Below, one piece after another: positions 31,435 through 40,465 of a stretch of DNA of 64,000 nucleotides. The notes beneath the pieces were generated by a model. It searched no databases and was not told the DNA's origin. It worked only from the letters and a program-made list of their open reading frames with translations. Position 1 is the first letter of the stretch. Each line of letters begins with the position of its first letter. Made by a program: the position numbers and the translations under genes. Source of the stretch: Sphingobium limneticum (GTDB lineage Bacteria; Pseudomonadota; Alphaproteobacteria; Sphingomonadales; Sphingomonadaceae); contig NZ_VYPZ01000013.1 of assembly GCF_008710155.1 (NCBI RefSeq), positions 30,221 through 94,220 of the forward strand, read 5' to 3'.

Positions 31435-31781
31435 AACACCCGAGCATGCCGTTTTCCATCCGGTGTCATTAGAAATGGCTGGAATCAGGGCGTTAGCGCG
31501 CTGGCGTACATTGAATTTTAATACCCAGAGGGCTATATGGTTCTTACAGCTTCGGCTGCTTCGGCCTCACGGCCTTTTGGAATTACACCGCAAGGTGCTC
31601 GGGGAGAGTCTCGCAAGAGGCTCTCCCCTTTCCTCGTCCAGATTTGGCGCTCTCGCTCGGTTTTATACTCGCCGAGCGCGCAATGGGCGTTTAGCGTCAT
31701 TGGCGGGATTACACGACCGGTCACGCGCTCTCGGCTGCTCGGGTTGCTTGTGAATTTGGCTCCGCGGCCTACTCTGCCGCC
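31435..31781. other. non-coding or unexplained stretch upstream of the nucleotidyltransferase gene
   Basis: About 350 bp without a convincing gene. It holds a strong hairpin GGGGAGAG/CTCTCCCC (about 31600-31627), an AT-rich segment near 31505-31525 that could serve as a promoter, and an 83-codon frame (31537-31788) of low-complexity composition that I do not believe. It could encode a leader or small RNA. Confidence 0.35.
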
Positions 31782-32543
31782 ATGGTAGGCATCGACGAAC
31801 ATCTGCGCGAAGTATTAGCGAGGCATCGGGTCGACACCGGCCTCTTTTCGCGGGTGCGCGGCGTTCAGCCGTTGATCGAGCCAGTCATCCAGACATGGGG
31901 CGGCCCGTTCATCGTCGATATCCGCACAAGCGGGTCTTTCGCGAAGGGGACCGCAGTTCACGGCGGCACGGATATCGATCTTTTCGTCTCGCTCACATCG
32001 ACGCTGACTGACACACTGCAGCGGATATCCGACACATTGTTCAACGCTTTCTTGCAAGCTGGCTATGCGCCACGCCGTCAAAACGTGTCGACCGGTTTGA
32101 CCGTGAACGGATGGAAAGTCGATGTGACGCCGGCCAGGCGGCAAGATCAGTACGGCAACTACCACAGCTTATGGAGCACCAAGACAGGTAGCTGGCTCCA
32201 GACCAACATTAGCGAACATATACGGGTTGTTTCTAACTCTGGCCGTCTCGATGAAATTCGGCTTATCAAGATCTGGCGCAATCGCTTTGGCATCGACTGG
32301 CAGTCGTTTTATCTTGAGCTTTTTGTGCTTGATGCGCTCCGGGGTGCCCGGGTTGGGAATGTCCAGGAGAATATTGTCACTGTGTTTCGCGCCATAACGA
32401 CTTCTCTTGCCAACAAACGGCTCGTTGATCCGGCAAACACCAACAACGTCGTTTCCAATGTGCTCACGGCAGATGCAAAGGGTGCCGTAATAAAAAGCGC
32501 GCAAGTCGCGCTTGAGAGCCCGTGGAACGTCGTATTCCAATGA
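31782..32543 (+). CDS. CD-NTase-like nucleotidyltransferase
   Basis: A 253-aa nucleotidyltransferase of the DNA polymerase beta superfamily. GSFAKGTAVHGGTDIDL (residues 51-67) gives the GS motif and the first two catalytic aspartates D64 and D66; the third is D114 (GWKVDVTPA). The later FYLELFVLDALRG segment matches the SMODS/CD-NTase core helix. Such enzymes make cyclic oligonucleotide alarms in CBASS anti-phage systems. The downstream gene overlaps by 4 bp (ATGA), suggesting an enzyme-effector pair. All active-site residues appear intact. The second-messenger product cannot be predicted. Confidence 0.82.
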   Translation: MVGIDEHLREVLARHRVDTGLFSRVRGVQPLIEPVIQTWGGPFIVDIRTSGSFAKGTAVHGGTDIDLFVSLTSTLTDTLQRISDTLFNAFLQAGYAPRRQNVSTGLTVNGWKVDVTPARRQDQYGNYHSLWSTKTGSWLQTNISEHIRVVSNSGRLDEIRLIKIWRNRFGIDWQSFYLELFVLDALRGARVGNVQENIVTVFRAITTSLANKRLVDPANTNNVVSNVLTADAKGAVIKSAQVALESPWNVVFQ

Positions 32544-33253
32544 CGTCTGAATGGTCCCTCGCGGCGTTGTTCGCCGACTTCCACGAGAAGATACAAAGCG
32601 AGCTGGCTACAGCGCGCAAGCTCGGCCACCCTACCGACAAAGGCGACGCCAGCGAGCAGGTCTGGATTGACGTCCTGACCCACTATCTGCCCCGCAGATA
32701 TGAAGCCCGCAAAGGATTTGTAGTCGATAGCCGAGGCGTCTTCAGCCAGCAGATCGACGTGATCATCCACGACCGACAATATTCTCCATTCGTGTTCACG
32801 TTCAAAGGCACCGATGTCGTACCGGCGGAAAGCGTATATGCGGTGTTTGAAGCCAAGCAGGAGTTGACGGCCGATTACATCCGCTATGCCGGAGAGAAGG
32901 CGGCTTCCGTGCGCCGGCTGCACCGCACAAGTCTGTCTGCAGAGACGATCGACGGGCCGTCCCGCGCGAAGCCGCTCCATCATATTCTTGCGGGCATTCT
33001 CACACTGAGCGCAGGCTGGAAGCCGCCTTTGGGCGACACGTTAGCAGGGCATCTTAGACGTGACCTGGACGAGGAATCGCTCGACATTGGATGCATTGCC
33101 GATGCTGGTTGGTTCACCAAGCGCGCAGACAGTTTTGAGCTCAACACGGTCGACAAGGCCGCGACCCGCTTTCTGTTCGAACTGATTGCGCAGCTCCAAG
33201 CTATTGGGACTGCGCCAATGCTCGACATTCGGGCATATGCGAGCATGATCTGA
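32540..33253 (+). CDS. DUF6602 protein with PD-(D/E)XK-like motif, probable effector
   Basis: A 237-aa protein of the DUF6602 type. The region QIDVIIHDRQYSP (D73) followed by VYAVFEAKQEL (E104, K106) has the spacing of a PD-(D/E)XK nuclease core, with a possible first acidic residue in GDASEQVWID. The C-terminal half is helical and may sense the partner signal. Coupling to the nucleotidyltransferase by an ATGA overlap, with no other effector nearby, suggests that a nucleotide signal switches on DNA or RNA cleavage. The nuclease call is my inference from the motif; DUF6602 itself has no established function known to me. Confidence 0.75.
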   Translation: MTSEWSLAALFADFHEKIQSELATARKLGHPTDKGDASEQVWIDVLTHYLPRRYEARKGFVVDSRGVFSQQIDVIIHDRQYSPFVFTFKGTDVVPAESVYAVFEAKQELTADYIRYAGEKAASVRRLHRTSLSAETIDGPSRAKPLHHILAGILTLSAGWKPPLGDTLAGHLRRDLDEESLDIGCIADAGWFTKRADSFELNTVDKAATRFLFELIAQLQAIGTAPMLDIRAYASMI

Positions 33254-33370
33254 TGCCGAAAGTGGAAAGCTGATGCAGGACCAGTGTATGCTAACCGGGT
33301 CTCATCAGGAGCCACCGGCACCGCGCACGGAATCGCACGCTTTGCAGAGCTGTCATGGCCTTGGGAATCA

Positions 33371-34201
33371 TCAACTGCTCCGAATTATTTCGAGTTCGTC
33401 GGGCTCGATGTTGAGTCGGATGCGCCATCGCGCCAGCATCCTGCCCTCATTGGGAAACAGGGGATCGAGGCGCTGATAGGTCGGCGTCAGCCGCGCGCGC
33501 AACGGCTCCAATGCCGCTGCGTCGGCCAGTCCGTAAAATTCCAGCAGATAGCCGAGGCGGCGGATTACCGCGCCAACGCCGAGGCGAAGCGCATAGTCGA
33601 TCATCAGTTCGACCCGCAGCGTATCGCGCTTCATCCAGAGCCCTTTGGCGACCTCCGTGACGCCGCCGACATATTGCGGATGGTCGAGACCATCGATGAT
33701 GGTCCGCTCGCGATCGCTGACCCGGACCTGCTCTTCGGATGTAATCCAGATCTCGGTCAGGCCGAAGAAATCCTTTGGTCTGACGTCGACGAAGCGGAAC
33801 TCATACCCGTGGATGTGCTGCGGGCGCAGGCGTTTGGCGCAGGAGACGATGATGGCCAACTGCGGTTGGGTGACCATGCGGTGCAACTCGAGGGCGCTGC
33901 CGTGGGAGATGAAGTAGTCCGCGTCGCCAACCAGCGTTCTTGCGATGAGGTAAGGATCGCTGACATGCTCGGTGTCGCGGCCCCGCTCGAAGGGCACCAG
34001 ATTGTAGAGACCGGGCTTGAGGCGCGTGACGACGCCGCGCGCTTCGGTGTTCGCGACGAGACTGCGTGCCGATGACGGACTCAGACCTGTGATCTCGGTG
34101 ACGTCGGCGAGCGAAAAGATCGGCTGATGGCGTTCGTTGAGTTCGACGATCAACTGGGCGGCCCGAGGCCCAAGCGTCTTGAGATTATATCCTTCGCGCA
34201 A
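33371..34201 (-). CDS. AbiEi-like antitoxin / transcriptional regulator, orphan
   Basis: A 276-aa protein with a winged-helix N-terminus (IFSLADVTEITGLSPSSARSLVANTEARGVVTRLKPGLYNL) and an AbiEi C-terminal domain (YLIARTLVGDADYFISHGSALELH, then RPKDFFGLTEIWITSEEQVRVSDRERTIIDGL). In AbiE type IV systems this antitoxin is paired with the AbiEii nucleotidyltransferase toxin, which is absent here; the nearest nucleotidyltransferase is the CD-NTase-like gene at 31782, on the opposite strand. It may be a stand-alone repressor or a remnant. Confidence 0.85.
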   Translation of the reverse strand: MREGYNLKTLGPRAAQLIVELNERHQPIFSLADVTEITGLSPSSARSLVANTEARGVVTRLKPGLYNLVPFERGRDTEHVSDPYLIARTLVGDADYFISHGSALELHRMVTQPQLAIIVSCAKRLRPQHIHGYEFRFVDVRPKDFFGLTEIWITSEEQVRVSDRERTIIDGLDHPQYVGGVTEVAKGLWMKRDTLRVELMIDYALRLGVGAVIRRLGYLLEFYGLADAAALEPLRARLTPTYQRLDPLFPNEGRMLARWRIRLNIEPDELEIIRSS

Positions 34202-34452
34202 TTTGAGCCTCTGTGAACGATGTCCGGCGCGTTCGATATGACGATGATTATATTATCTGGCAAGTTTGTCGCGCTTTGCGGGACGGTTCGCGCGCATAGT
34301 ATAACCAACAGGCTCAAGCTATACCCCTCGTGGTTTGCCAATCACGATAAATGCTCGTCCAAGCCGAACAAATGTGCCGGTTCTTAAACCAGGAGGCGAT
34401 CGCCGAACCCATTTGTCGCAAAGGGGCTGCGGCACAGAAGACCGATTCCCAG
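34202..34452. other. intergenic region between AbiEi-like gene and the transfer operon end
   Basis: About 250 bp with no gene. The left part is AT-rich (GATTATATTATC near 34245) and contains a likely leftward promoter for the AbiEi-like gene. The right part lies past the end of the LPD7 gene. No clear terminator was seen. Confidence 0.4.
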
Positions 34453-35418
34453 TCACCGGGAGCGGCTGCGTTCCTGAGGCTTGGGCTCGCGACCCGGACG
34501 AGGGATGGGGGGTGTGGCTGGGTCACGGCCGCGGACCACATCCTGCCTGACGCTGGGGGAGGCGTCCTTGACCATTGCCGGTCGGATATTTCTTCCCGCC
34601 GCGATATGCGCATCGAGCTGCGTGCGGGCGACTGTCATCACCCGCGCAACCGCCTCGGGATTGTCGAACAACGTCCGTCGGATCACCGCCTCCATCACGC
34701 GCATCTGGCTGTCGGCCGCACGATCATTCGGCGTGTTTCCTTGACCGGCGCGCCGGGCATCCGGTCGTTCCAAACCACCGCCGTCGCTGTGGCGGTCCAT
34801 CCCGGTTGACCGACGGACGACATCGACTTCACGGGCTGCCATGGGCGCAATCGTATTACGGCTCGTTTCCCCGCGCAGCCGGTCAAGCTCCTGGAGATCG
34901 CGATCGTTGGGCTTGTAGCCCCGTACCTCGAGCCCCTTTTGATTGGCCTCGATCCAGACCGATCGCCGAAATTCTTCCGATCCCGTGATGTGAATCCGAT
35001 CCCAGTTACGGTGTTGCGCGATCGCCACCAGATCCTTGACGACCTCCTGGCTCTCCGTTGCTGTGACCAGGCGCCGGCCCTGATCGCGAAACGCGGGATC
35101 CTTTGCTTGCGCCGTCGTGAAAAAGGCGGGTTCGCCCGACCATTTCGCCTTGTCGGCATAATAGCGCTTCCGCACGCTATCCGGCACATCGCCCGCCTCC
35201 AGGGAATGCACCTTGGGCGCACTTCGTGACGCACCGACAGCGTTGGCATGACCAGGCGCTTCAGTGGGAGCATCCTTTGGTCCTCCGGGCGCAGACTTTT
35301 CCGGCGCAGCCGCCCCAGGTGCCGACGTCTCGCGTCGTTCGGCGTCATCGATGCCAACGCTGTTGGCAATGGTCCGGGTCGTACCGGATTGCTTGCGATC
35401 ATTCTCTGCCATGGTCAT
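34453..35418 (-). CDS. LPD7-domain protein of the transfer operon
   Basis: A 321-aa protein with a disordered Ala/Pro-rich N-terminus, then an LPD7-like domain (KRYYADKAKWSGEPAFFTT, GRRLVTATESQEVVKDLVAIAQHR, HITGSEEFRRSVWIEANQKGL, VRGYKPNDRDLQELDRL) at about residues 75-185, and a basic Arg/Pro-rich tail. LPD7 is often fused to relaxases; here it is separate and directly downstream of virD4, overlapping it by 20 bp. It is probably a substrate or relaxase accessory factor. AGAGGC lies before the ATG at 35418. Confidence 0.82.
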   Translation of the reverse strand: MTMAENDRKQSGTTRTIANSVGIDDAERRETSAPGAAAPEKSAPGGPKDAPTEAPGHANAVGASRSAPKVHSLEAGDVPDSVRKRYYADKAKWSGEPAFFTTAQAKDPAFRDQGRRLVTATESQEVVKDLVAIAQHRNWDRIHITGSEEFRRSVWIEANQKGLEVRGYKPNDRDLQELDRLRGETSRNTIAPMAAREVDVVRRSTGMDRHSDGGGLERPDARRAGQGNTPNDRAADSQMRVMEAVIRRTLFDNPEAVARVMTVARTQLDAHIAAGRNIRPAMVKDASPSVRQDVVRGRDPATPPIPRPGREPKPQERSRSR

Positions 35419-37411
35419 GCCTCTCGGTCACAAATGCTGGAGCTTGGGCGCCGACGCCCACCGGCTCGAGAACGGCCCGGGCCGTCATCGCGGTGACAAA
35501 GGCGATAGCGGCCTGTTCGTCGCCGGGCGGTGGTAGATCCACCATGTCGCCCAGCACCAACATGTCATCGGTGATTTCGGCAAAGCCCGACAGCTCGTCA
35601 CCGGTGAGCGCGCGCATGACAGGGTCCGTCCGTTCTGCCGGCGCGGTCGCTTGACCGTCGCTCAACAAGGCGGCCTTCTTCGCGCTAAGGGCATGTGCCA
35701 AAGGATCACTGCTGCTCGCCTCGCCTGCCAATTTGGCGGCCGATGACACGGCGTTGATCGCGATCGGACGGGGGGCAACCTTGGGTGGATCACTGATCCG
35801 GCTCGTGAAGCGCTTCGAACGGAAATACTCGATCTTGCGGCCCCTGACGGGCGGAATGCCGCCGCGCATCAGCAGAAGGTCGCCCTTGGGCATCTGCATC
35901 AGTTCCTGCGGCATCATCAGCGCACGGCGCTGGTCCGATTCTGATATGCTGCGATTGGCGAGCAGGCCATGAATCGTCCTGCTCTTCGATTTGACGTTCA
36001 TCGTGAAAAAGCCGAGCCGTTCGGAGAGTTCGTTGGCGACCTTCAATTCCTTGGGCGTGAACACGATCTCCAGTCCGCAATTGGCGATGATCTCGTCAGT
36101 CACATCGACGCCATAGATGCCGCGGGGCTGGGACCGGCTCTGGATGACTGGCAGGAGGCGAAGTCCGTAGCCTGCGACATAGGAAAAGGCCGACGCGATG
36201 ACCGGCGCCTTGCCGAGGCGGGCAAATTCGTCGAGCAAAATGAGCACCGGCACGCGGCCGCCATTCTCAGGCAGTTCCCGCGTATTCAGATCAATCAGCT
36301 GCTGGAGGAAGAGGTTATAGACCGGAGCAATGCGGTCGATATTGTCGGGCGACACCCCAAGATAGATCGATATCCGCTCGCGCCGGACCTGACGCAGATC
36401 GAAATCGGTCTCCGACGTCGCCGCGTCGACATAAGGGTTGAGCCACAAATTGAGCTTCGAGGTGATCGTCTGCTTGATGCCGGAAAAGGTGTTGTCCGAC
36501 GCGGAGGTGAAGTCGCTCAATGCCGACACGCAGGCCTGGCTCAACCGCTGGCCGCGCCGCTGGGCCTCTTCGACGACCTTGGGCAGTTCGACCTTGGGGT
36601 CGCCCGTCGTCAGTCGCCGATAGATTTCGCCAATCGTGAAGGGGAGGGCGGGATTGGCCGCGACGAGCGCGCCGACGCCGACGAAGGCGGCGCGCGCGGC
36701 TTCGGCCCAGAACGGATCGGCCTTTTCCGGCGCTGGAAACAGCATGCCGCCGATCTTCTGGAGTTCATTGATCACATCGGTGTCGTCGAGCCGGTCGATG
36801 AAGCTCAAGGGATTGTAGCGGGCGCTTCGCCCTTCAGGATCGAGCGGGTCGAACAGATAGACCGCCTGACCATGCCGTGCGCGAAAACCAGCGGTGATGT
36901 CCCAATTCTCGCGCTTCACATCGAGCACCACCACCGAGTCTGGCCAACTGAGAAGATTGGGGATCACCACGCCGACGCCCTTGCCGGCGCGCGTCGGTGC
37001 CTCGAGCAGGACATGCTCGGTGCCGCCGAAAACGAGATAGCGGCCGCCTTTCTGCCCGACGATGATCCCACTTTTGCTGCGCAGATGTTCGCGGCGAATT
37101 TCGCTTTCACGCGCGAACCGCGCCTCGCCATGGAGCGTGCGCCCTCGCTTCAGGATGATGAGCAGGATGACGAAAGCGATGGCGCCGCTGACCAGCGCGC
37201 CTCGCTCCAGCCACAGATGCAGGAGCGGATCGCCTCGGTAATACCAGAGCCAGGCGGGTATCGCCGAGATCTGCATGTGCGCGCCGATCTGGTTCAGGCC
37301 AACGAGCGCGACCAGCACCGCGCACAAGGCGCATGCCAAAAAGGTTGCCGCGAGCATCCCCGCGACGATGGCGACCCTAGTGAGCGGTCGTGCGTCCGAC
37401 AGCCGGATCAA
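35399..37411 (-). CDS. virD4: VirD4-type coupling protein
   Basis: A 670-aa T4SS coupling ATPase. Two transmembrane helices near the N-terminus (VAIVAGMLAATFLACALCAV and SGAIAFVILLIILKR) are followed by Walker A APTRAGKGVGVVIPNLL, LLDEFARLGK (Walker B) and the sensor region QSRSQPRGIYG. VirD4 brings the relaxase-DNA complex to the channel. I place the start at a TTG (37411) because GAGGAGG sits six bases upstream and no ATG or GTG is suitably placed. This puts the start and its RBS inside the end of virB11 (35-bp overlap). Confidence 0.93.
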   Translation of the reverse strand: MIRLSDARPLTRVAIVAGMLAATFLACALCAVLVALVGLNQIGAHMQISAIPAWLWYYRGDPLLHLWLERGALVSGAIAFVILLIILKRGRTLHGEARFARESEIRREHLRSKSGIIVGQKGGRYLVFGGTEHVLLEAPTRAGKGVGVVIPNLLSWPDSVVVLDVKRENWDITAGFRARHGQAVYLFDPLDPEGRSARYNPLSFIDRLDDTDVINELQKIGGMLFPAPEKADPFWAEAARAAFVGVGALVAANPALPFTIGEIYRRLTTGDPKVELPKVVEEAQRRGQRLSQACVSALSDFTSASDNTFSGIKQTITSKLNLWLNPYVDAATSETDFDLRQVRRERISIYLGVSPDNIDRIAPVYNLFLQQLIDLNTRELPENGGRVPVLILLDEFARLGKAPVIASAFSYVAGYGLRLLPVIQSRSQPRGIYGVDVTDEIIANCGLEIVFTPKELKVANELSERLGFFTMNVKSKSRTIHGLLANRSISESDQRRALMMPQELMQMPKGDLLLMRGGIPPVRGRKIEYFRSKRFTSRISDPPKVAPRPIAINAVSSAAKLAGEASSSDPLAHALSAKKAALLSDGQATAPAERTDPVMRALTGDELSGFAEITDDMLVLGDMVDLPPPGDEQAAIAFVTAMTARAVLEPVGVGAQAPAFVTERHDHGRE

Positions 37412-38381
37412 AATACACCTCCTCGACTTCGAATTTTCCGGCGCGCTTGCGGGTCTGGACGACGACGTCGACGAGCATGTGCAAGAGCCCACGGATATCG
37501 TCGCGGGCCAGATCGCGCCCGCCTTCGGATTCCTTGACCAGCAACGTCAGCTGCTCGAACGCGCCCATCGCCGAGCCGGCATGGACGGTCGTGATCGATC
37601 CGGGATGACCCGAATTCACGTTGCGCAGATAAAAGAAGGCGGTGCCGTCCCGGAGCTCCTGCAAGAGGATGCGATCGGGCCGCATGCGCAGCGCACTCTC
37701 GAGCAATTGCTTGGGGCCGACCTTCGCCAGCCCCTGTCGCTCGCTCGAATAGACCATGTGCACGACATTGCGATGCTCGACGACGAGCTCGCGCGTATCC
37801 TCGATCGTGAGCAGCCGCTCGTCCGGCGGGATCAGCTGGATCAGCGCCTTGGCAAAGGTGGTCTTGCCCGAGCCGGTCGCGCCGCTCACCAGAATGTTCT
37901 TGCGGGCGGCAACGGCCGTTCGGAAGAAAGCCGGCCAATCGCCGACATCGCGCTGTGCGATCAGCTGCGCATCGACTTCGCCAAGGCCTTGCGCGGCGGC
38001 GCGCGTGCCCGTGAATAGCCCCGAATCTGCGAGCTGGTCGATCGCGAGGGTTACGCGCGAAGGCTTGCGGACGGTGAAGGACGGCGCGCCCGATGGCGTC
38101 ACGGAGGGAATTACGATCTGACAGCGCTCGCCCCCTGGCAAGATGGTCGAGCAGATCGGCGTCTCCGCATTCACGTCCTGCCGGGTGAAGCTTGCCGCTG
38201 CGACGGCGAGCGTCGCGAGCCATTCGCTATCGAGCTCGGCGACATTGTGCCAATGCCAGCCCAGATGGTCCTCAATGCCGACCTCACCGGGCTTGTTGAT
38301 GACAAGCTCCGTCACCTCGACCGGCTCCAGTAGCGGCAGGATCGGCGCGAGATAATGGCGCAGGACGGCGGTATCACTCAC
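37377..38381 (-). CDS. virB11: VirB11 traffic ATPase
   Basis: A 334-aa hexameric ATPase: N-terminal domain (VTELVINKPGEVGIE), Walker A SGATGSGKTTFAKAL, Asp box LLTIEDTRELVV, Walker B RPDRILLQELRDG and the His box SGHPGSITTVHAG. It powers pilus assembly and substrate transfer at the inner-membrane face. Its gene ends 35 bp inside virD4 and starts 4 bp after virB10. Confidence 0.95.
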   Translation of the reverse strand: MSDTAVLRHYLAPILPLLEPVEVTELVINKPGEVGIEDHLGWHWHNVAELDSEWLATLAVAAASFTRQDVNAETPICSTILPGGERCQIVIPSVTPSGAPSFTVRKPSRVTLAIDQLADSGLFTGTRAAAQGLGEVDAQLIAQRDVGDWPAFFRTAVAARKNILVSGATGSGKTTFAKALIQLIPPDERLLTIEDTRELVVEHRNVVHMVYSSERQGLAKVGPKQLLESALRMRPDRILLQELRDGTAFFYLRNVNSGHPGSITTVHAGSAMGAFEQLTLLVKESEGGRDLARDDIRGLLHMLVDVVVQTRKRAGKFEVEEVYFDPAVGRTTAH

Positions 38382-38384
38382 GGG

Positions 38385-39602
38385 TCAGCGCCGCAGCTCG
38401 AGATTGTAGACGTCAGCGAAGTTGAAGTCCTTGGCCACGAATATCCCGACCTCTTCGCCGTGGTTCTTCTTCAGCACCGGACGGATGTTGATGCTGTTCT
38501 GGAGCGCGATGCTCGCCCCCTCGCTCGGCGTGCGCGTCGTGTTGTTGAAATTGTTGTTCCCGCCGGAGACGGACTGCCCGGCGATATAGGCGGCGTCGTC
38601 GACCAGCGAGAGCAGCAGTGCGCTACCGAAGCGCGCCCAGAAGAAGGTGTCCACGGATCCGGCGATGCCTGCGCGGCCAAGGGCGTCTGACCCCGGCGAA
38701 GCCAGGTCGATTCGCACGCCCTGCGGCGTGACGGCGCGCGTCCACAACACGAACAGGCGGTTCTGCCCTTGCTGGATGCCGCCATGATACTCGCCAAGGA
38801 CTTTGGTGCCCTTCTCCATCAGCACGACGCGGCCATTCTCCGAATAGACGTCGCGCGGAATCAAGCACGACGTGTAACCGGGCTGCGCCGAATTCATGGC
38901 GGTCTGAAGAATGCAGGGGATCAGCGTGCCGGCGGTGACGAGATAGTCGCGATTGGGCAGCATCGAGGCGCGTGCCTCGCCAACGGCCGAACTCTGACGA
39001 AGCGCATCGAGCGCATTGGGCGCGCTGCGGACGGCTGGATCGGTCGAGCCGTCGCCAGCTATGCCCGCATCGCCGGTATCGGAGCCAGCGCCGTTGGAAC
39101 CCGCTGGAGCTTGGAGCGCGTCGCGGCCGCCATAGGCGATCAAAGTTGAACGACGCGCCTGATCGGCCAGGTTCTGGCGCGTGTTGTGCGGTGCCGCCAC
39201 TGGCTGCGCTCCGGGTTGTATCGCCGGTACGATCTGTCCATCGGGGCCAACGGTCGGCGGAGGATTGAGGACAGGCGCGTTGGGATCGGCACCCACGGCG
39301 CCGAGCGGCTTGGGTTTCGCTGCGACAGCATCATATGCGACCGTTTCGCGCGCCGCGAGATCGGGTCGTTTGGCCATCGCCTCGGGCTTTCCCATCAAAC
39401 TCGAGCCGGTCTTGCTCGGTCCCGAATTCACCCACAAAATGCCGAGCACCATCGCCGTCCCGGCGAAAATCAGGGCGGTATTCCGCTTTGCCGGCGTCAT
39501 CCCACCGATCGGATCGATACCGCGTTCGCGGATGATTTCGTCGCGTTCAGGTGTTGGATCGCCCTGCGGGCGGCGAGGGGCCTCGGCCGCAATCTCGTCC
39601 AT
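38385..39602 (-). CDS. virB10: VirB10 channel protein
   Basis: A 405-aa protein with a single inner-membrane helix near residues 41-58 (NTALIFAGTAMVLGILWV), a Pro-rich periplasmic linker and the C-terminal beta-barrel/antenna domain (YLVTAGTLIPCILQTAMNS, VYSENGRVVLMEKGTKVLGEY, RLFVLWTRAVTPQGVRIDLASPG). It spans both membranes and gates the outer pore. I use the ATG at 39602, eight bases after AAGGAG; a GTG at 39611 overlaps that site. Confidence 0.94.
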   Translation of the reverse strand: MDEIAAEAPRRPQGDPTPERDEIIRERGIDPIGGMTPAKRNTALIFAGTAMVLGILWVNSGPSKTGSSLMGKPEAMAKRPDLAARETVAYDAVAAKPKPLGAVGADPNAPVLNPPPTVGPDGQIVPAIQPGAQPVAAPHNTRQNLADQARRSTLIAYGGRDALQAPAGSNGAGSDTGDAGIAGDGSTDPAVRSAPNALDALRQSSAVGEARASMLPNRDYLVTAGTLIPCILQTAMNSAQPGYTSCLIPRDVYSENGRVVLMEKGTKVLGEYHGGIQQGQNRLFVLWTRAVTPQGVRIDLASPGSDALGRAGIAGSVDTFFWARFGSALLLSLVDDAAYIAGQSVSGGNNNFNNTTRTPSEGASIALQNSINIRPVLKKNHGEEVGIFVAKDFNFADVYNLELRR

Positions 39603-39607
39603 CGCAC

Positions 39608-40465
39608 TCACTCCTTCGGGTCTTGTATGTTGCGCTCGACATGCGGCGATGCGGTGTTGGTGCCGTGATCGACGCCATAAGGTGTCGGCGCGAGATTATA
39701 GATGCACAGCACCTCCCGGTTCCGGCGCAGGCGCAGTTGAGCCGCCACGGCGTGGACGACCACAAACTCGTCCCGGACATCGAATGGGACCAAGGACTCC
39801 GAGCCGTCCGGTCGCACGAGATAGATCGCCGGGATTTCGTGGTTGCCGGGGAAGCGCAGGACCGTGAACTGGCCGTTGTCGGAGATCTCCGACGGCTGAA
39901 GATCGCTCGCACCCTGGACCTTGTAATTCAGATTGCGCGGCCCATCGATGACGCCATGGTCGAGGGCGCCCCGGACGGCGCTCGCCTGCAGCGCTGCAAC
40001 GCGCTGCGCCTCCTGGGTGGCGCGCATGCGAGCGGCACGATCGGCTTCATCGCGCGGGTAGCGAAACCGAACCTGGAAGAATGTGTCACGGCTCCCGCTG
40101 CCGATCGGTCCCCGGCGCGCGGTCAGTTCGAAGGCGTAGTTGCGCAGTTCGCCCCCGCGATTGGTCGTGACGATGAGGTTGGTCGGTCCCGCCCGCTCGC
40201 GGGGTTTCAGGAACAGGATATGACCGGCAACCGCCACTTCCCATGAGACGGTGTCGCCGAGCGCGACATGTTCGATCGTCTCGTCGGCCCCGAGCACCAC
40301 CTGGGTCGCCGTCCGAAAAGTGCCGACGATCCGGTAGACCTGGGTCTCCTGATATTCGACGAACTTTACGCGTGGATCCGCCGGCCCTCCGCGGGGGGTG
40401 TCCTCCCCAAGGGCGGGTGTCGCTATAATGACGAGAAGGCTCGCTATAGAGAGAAGGCGGTTCAT
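39608..40465 (-). CDS. virB9: VirB9 outer-membrane core component
   Basis: A 285-aa secreted protein with signal peptide MNRLLSIASLLVIIATPALG, an N-terminal beta domain (GDTVSWEVAVAGHILFLKPR, TNLIVTTNRGG) and the C-terminal domain (PSEISDNGQFTVLRFPGNHEIPAIYLV) that binds VirB7 and VirB10 in the outer-membrane ring. Start overlaps the virB8 stop by 4 bp. Confidence 0.94.
   Translation of the reverse strand: MNRLLSIASLLVIIATPALGEDTPRGGPADPRVKFVEYQETQVYRIVGTFRTATQVVLGADETIEHVALGDTVSWEVAVAGHILFLKPRERAGPTNLIVTTNRGGELRNYAFELTARRGPIGSGSRDTFFQVRFRYPRDEADRAARMRATQEAQRVAALQASAVRGALDHGVIDGPRNLNYKVQGASDLQPSEISDNGQFTVLRFPGNHEIPAIYLVRPDGSESLVPFDVRDEFVVVHAVAAQLRLRRNREVLCIYNLAPTPYGVDHGTNTASPHVERNIQDPKE

Noticed and set aside
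31537..31788. 83-codon rightward frame before the nucleotidyltransferase
   Set aside because: Ser/Arg/Leu-rich low-complexity translation, no ribosome-binding site, and it overlaps the NTase start.
35969..37537. A 522-codon open frame on the plus strand
   Set aside because: It is antisense to virD4, which has full domain support; composition bias explains it.
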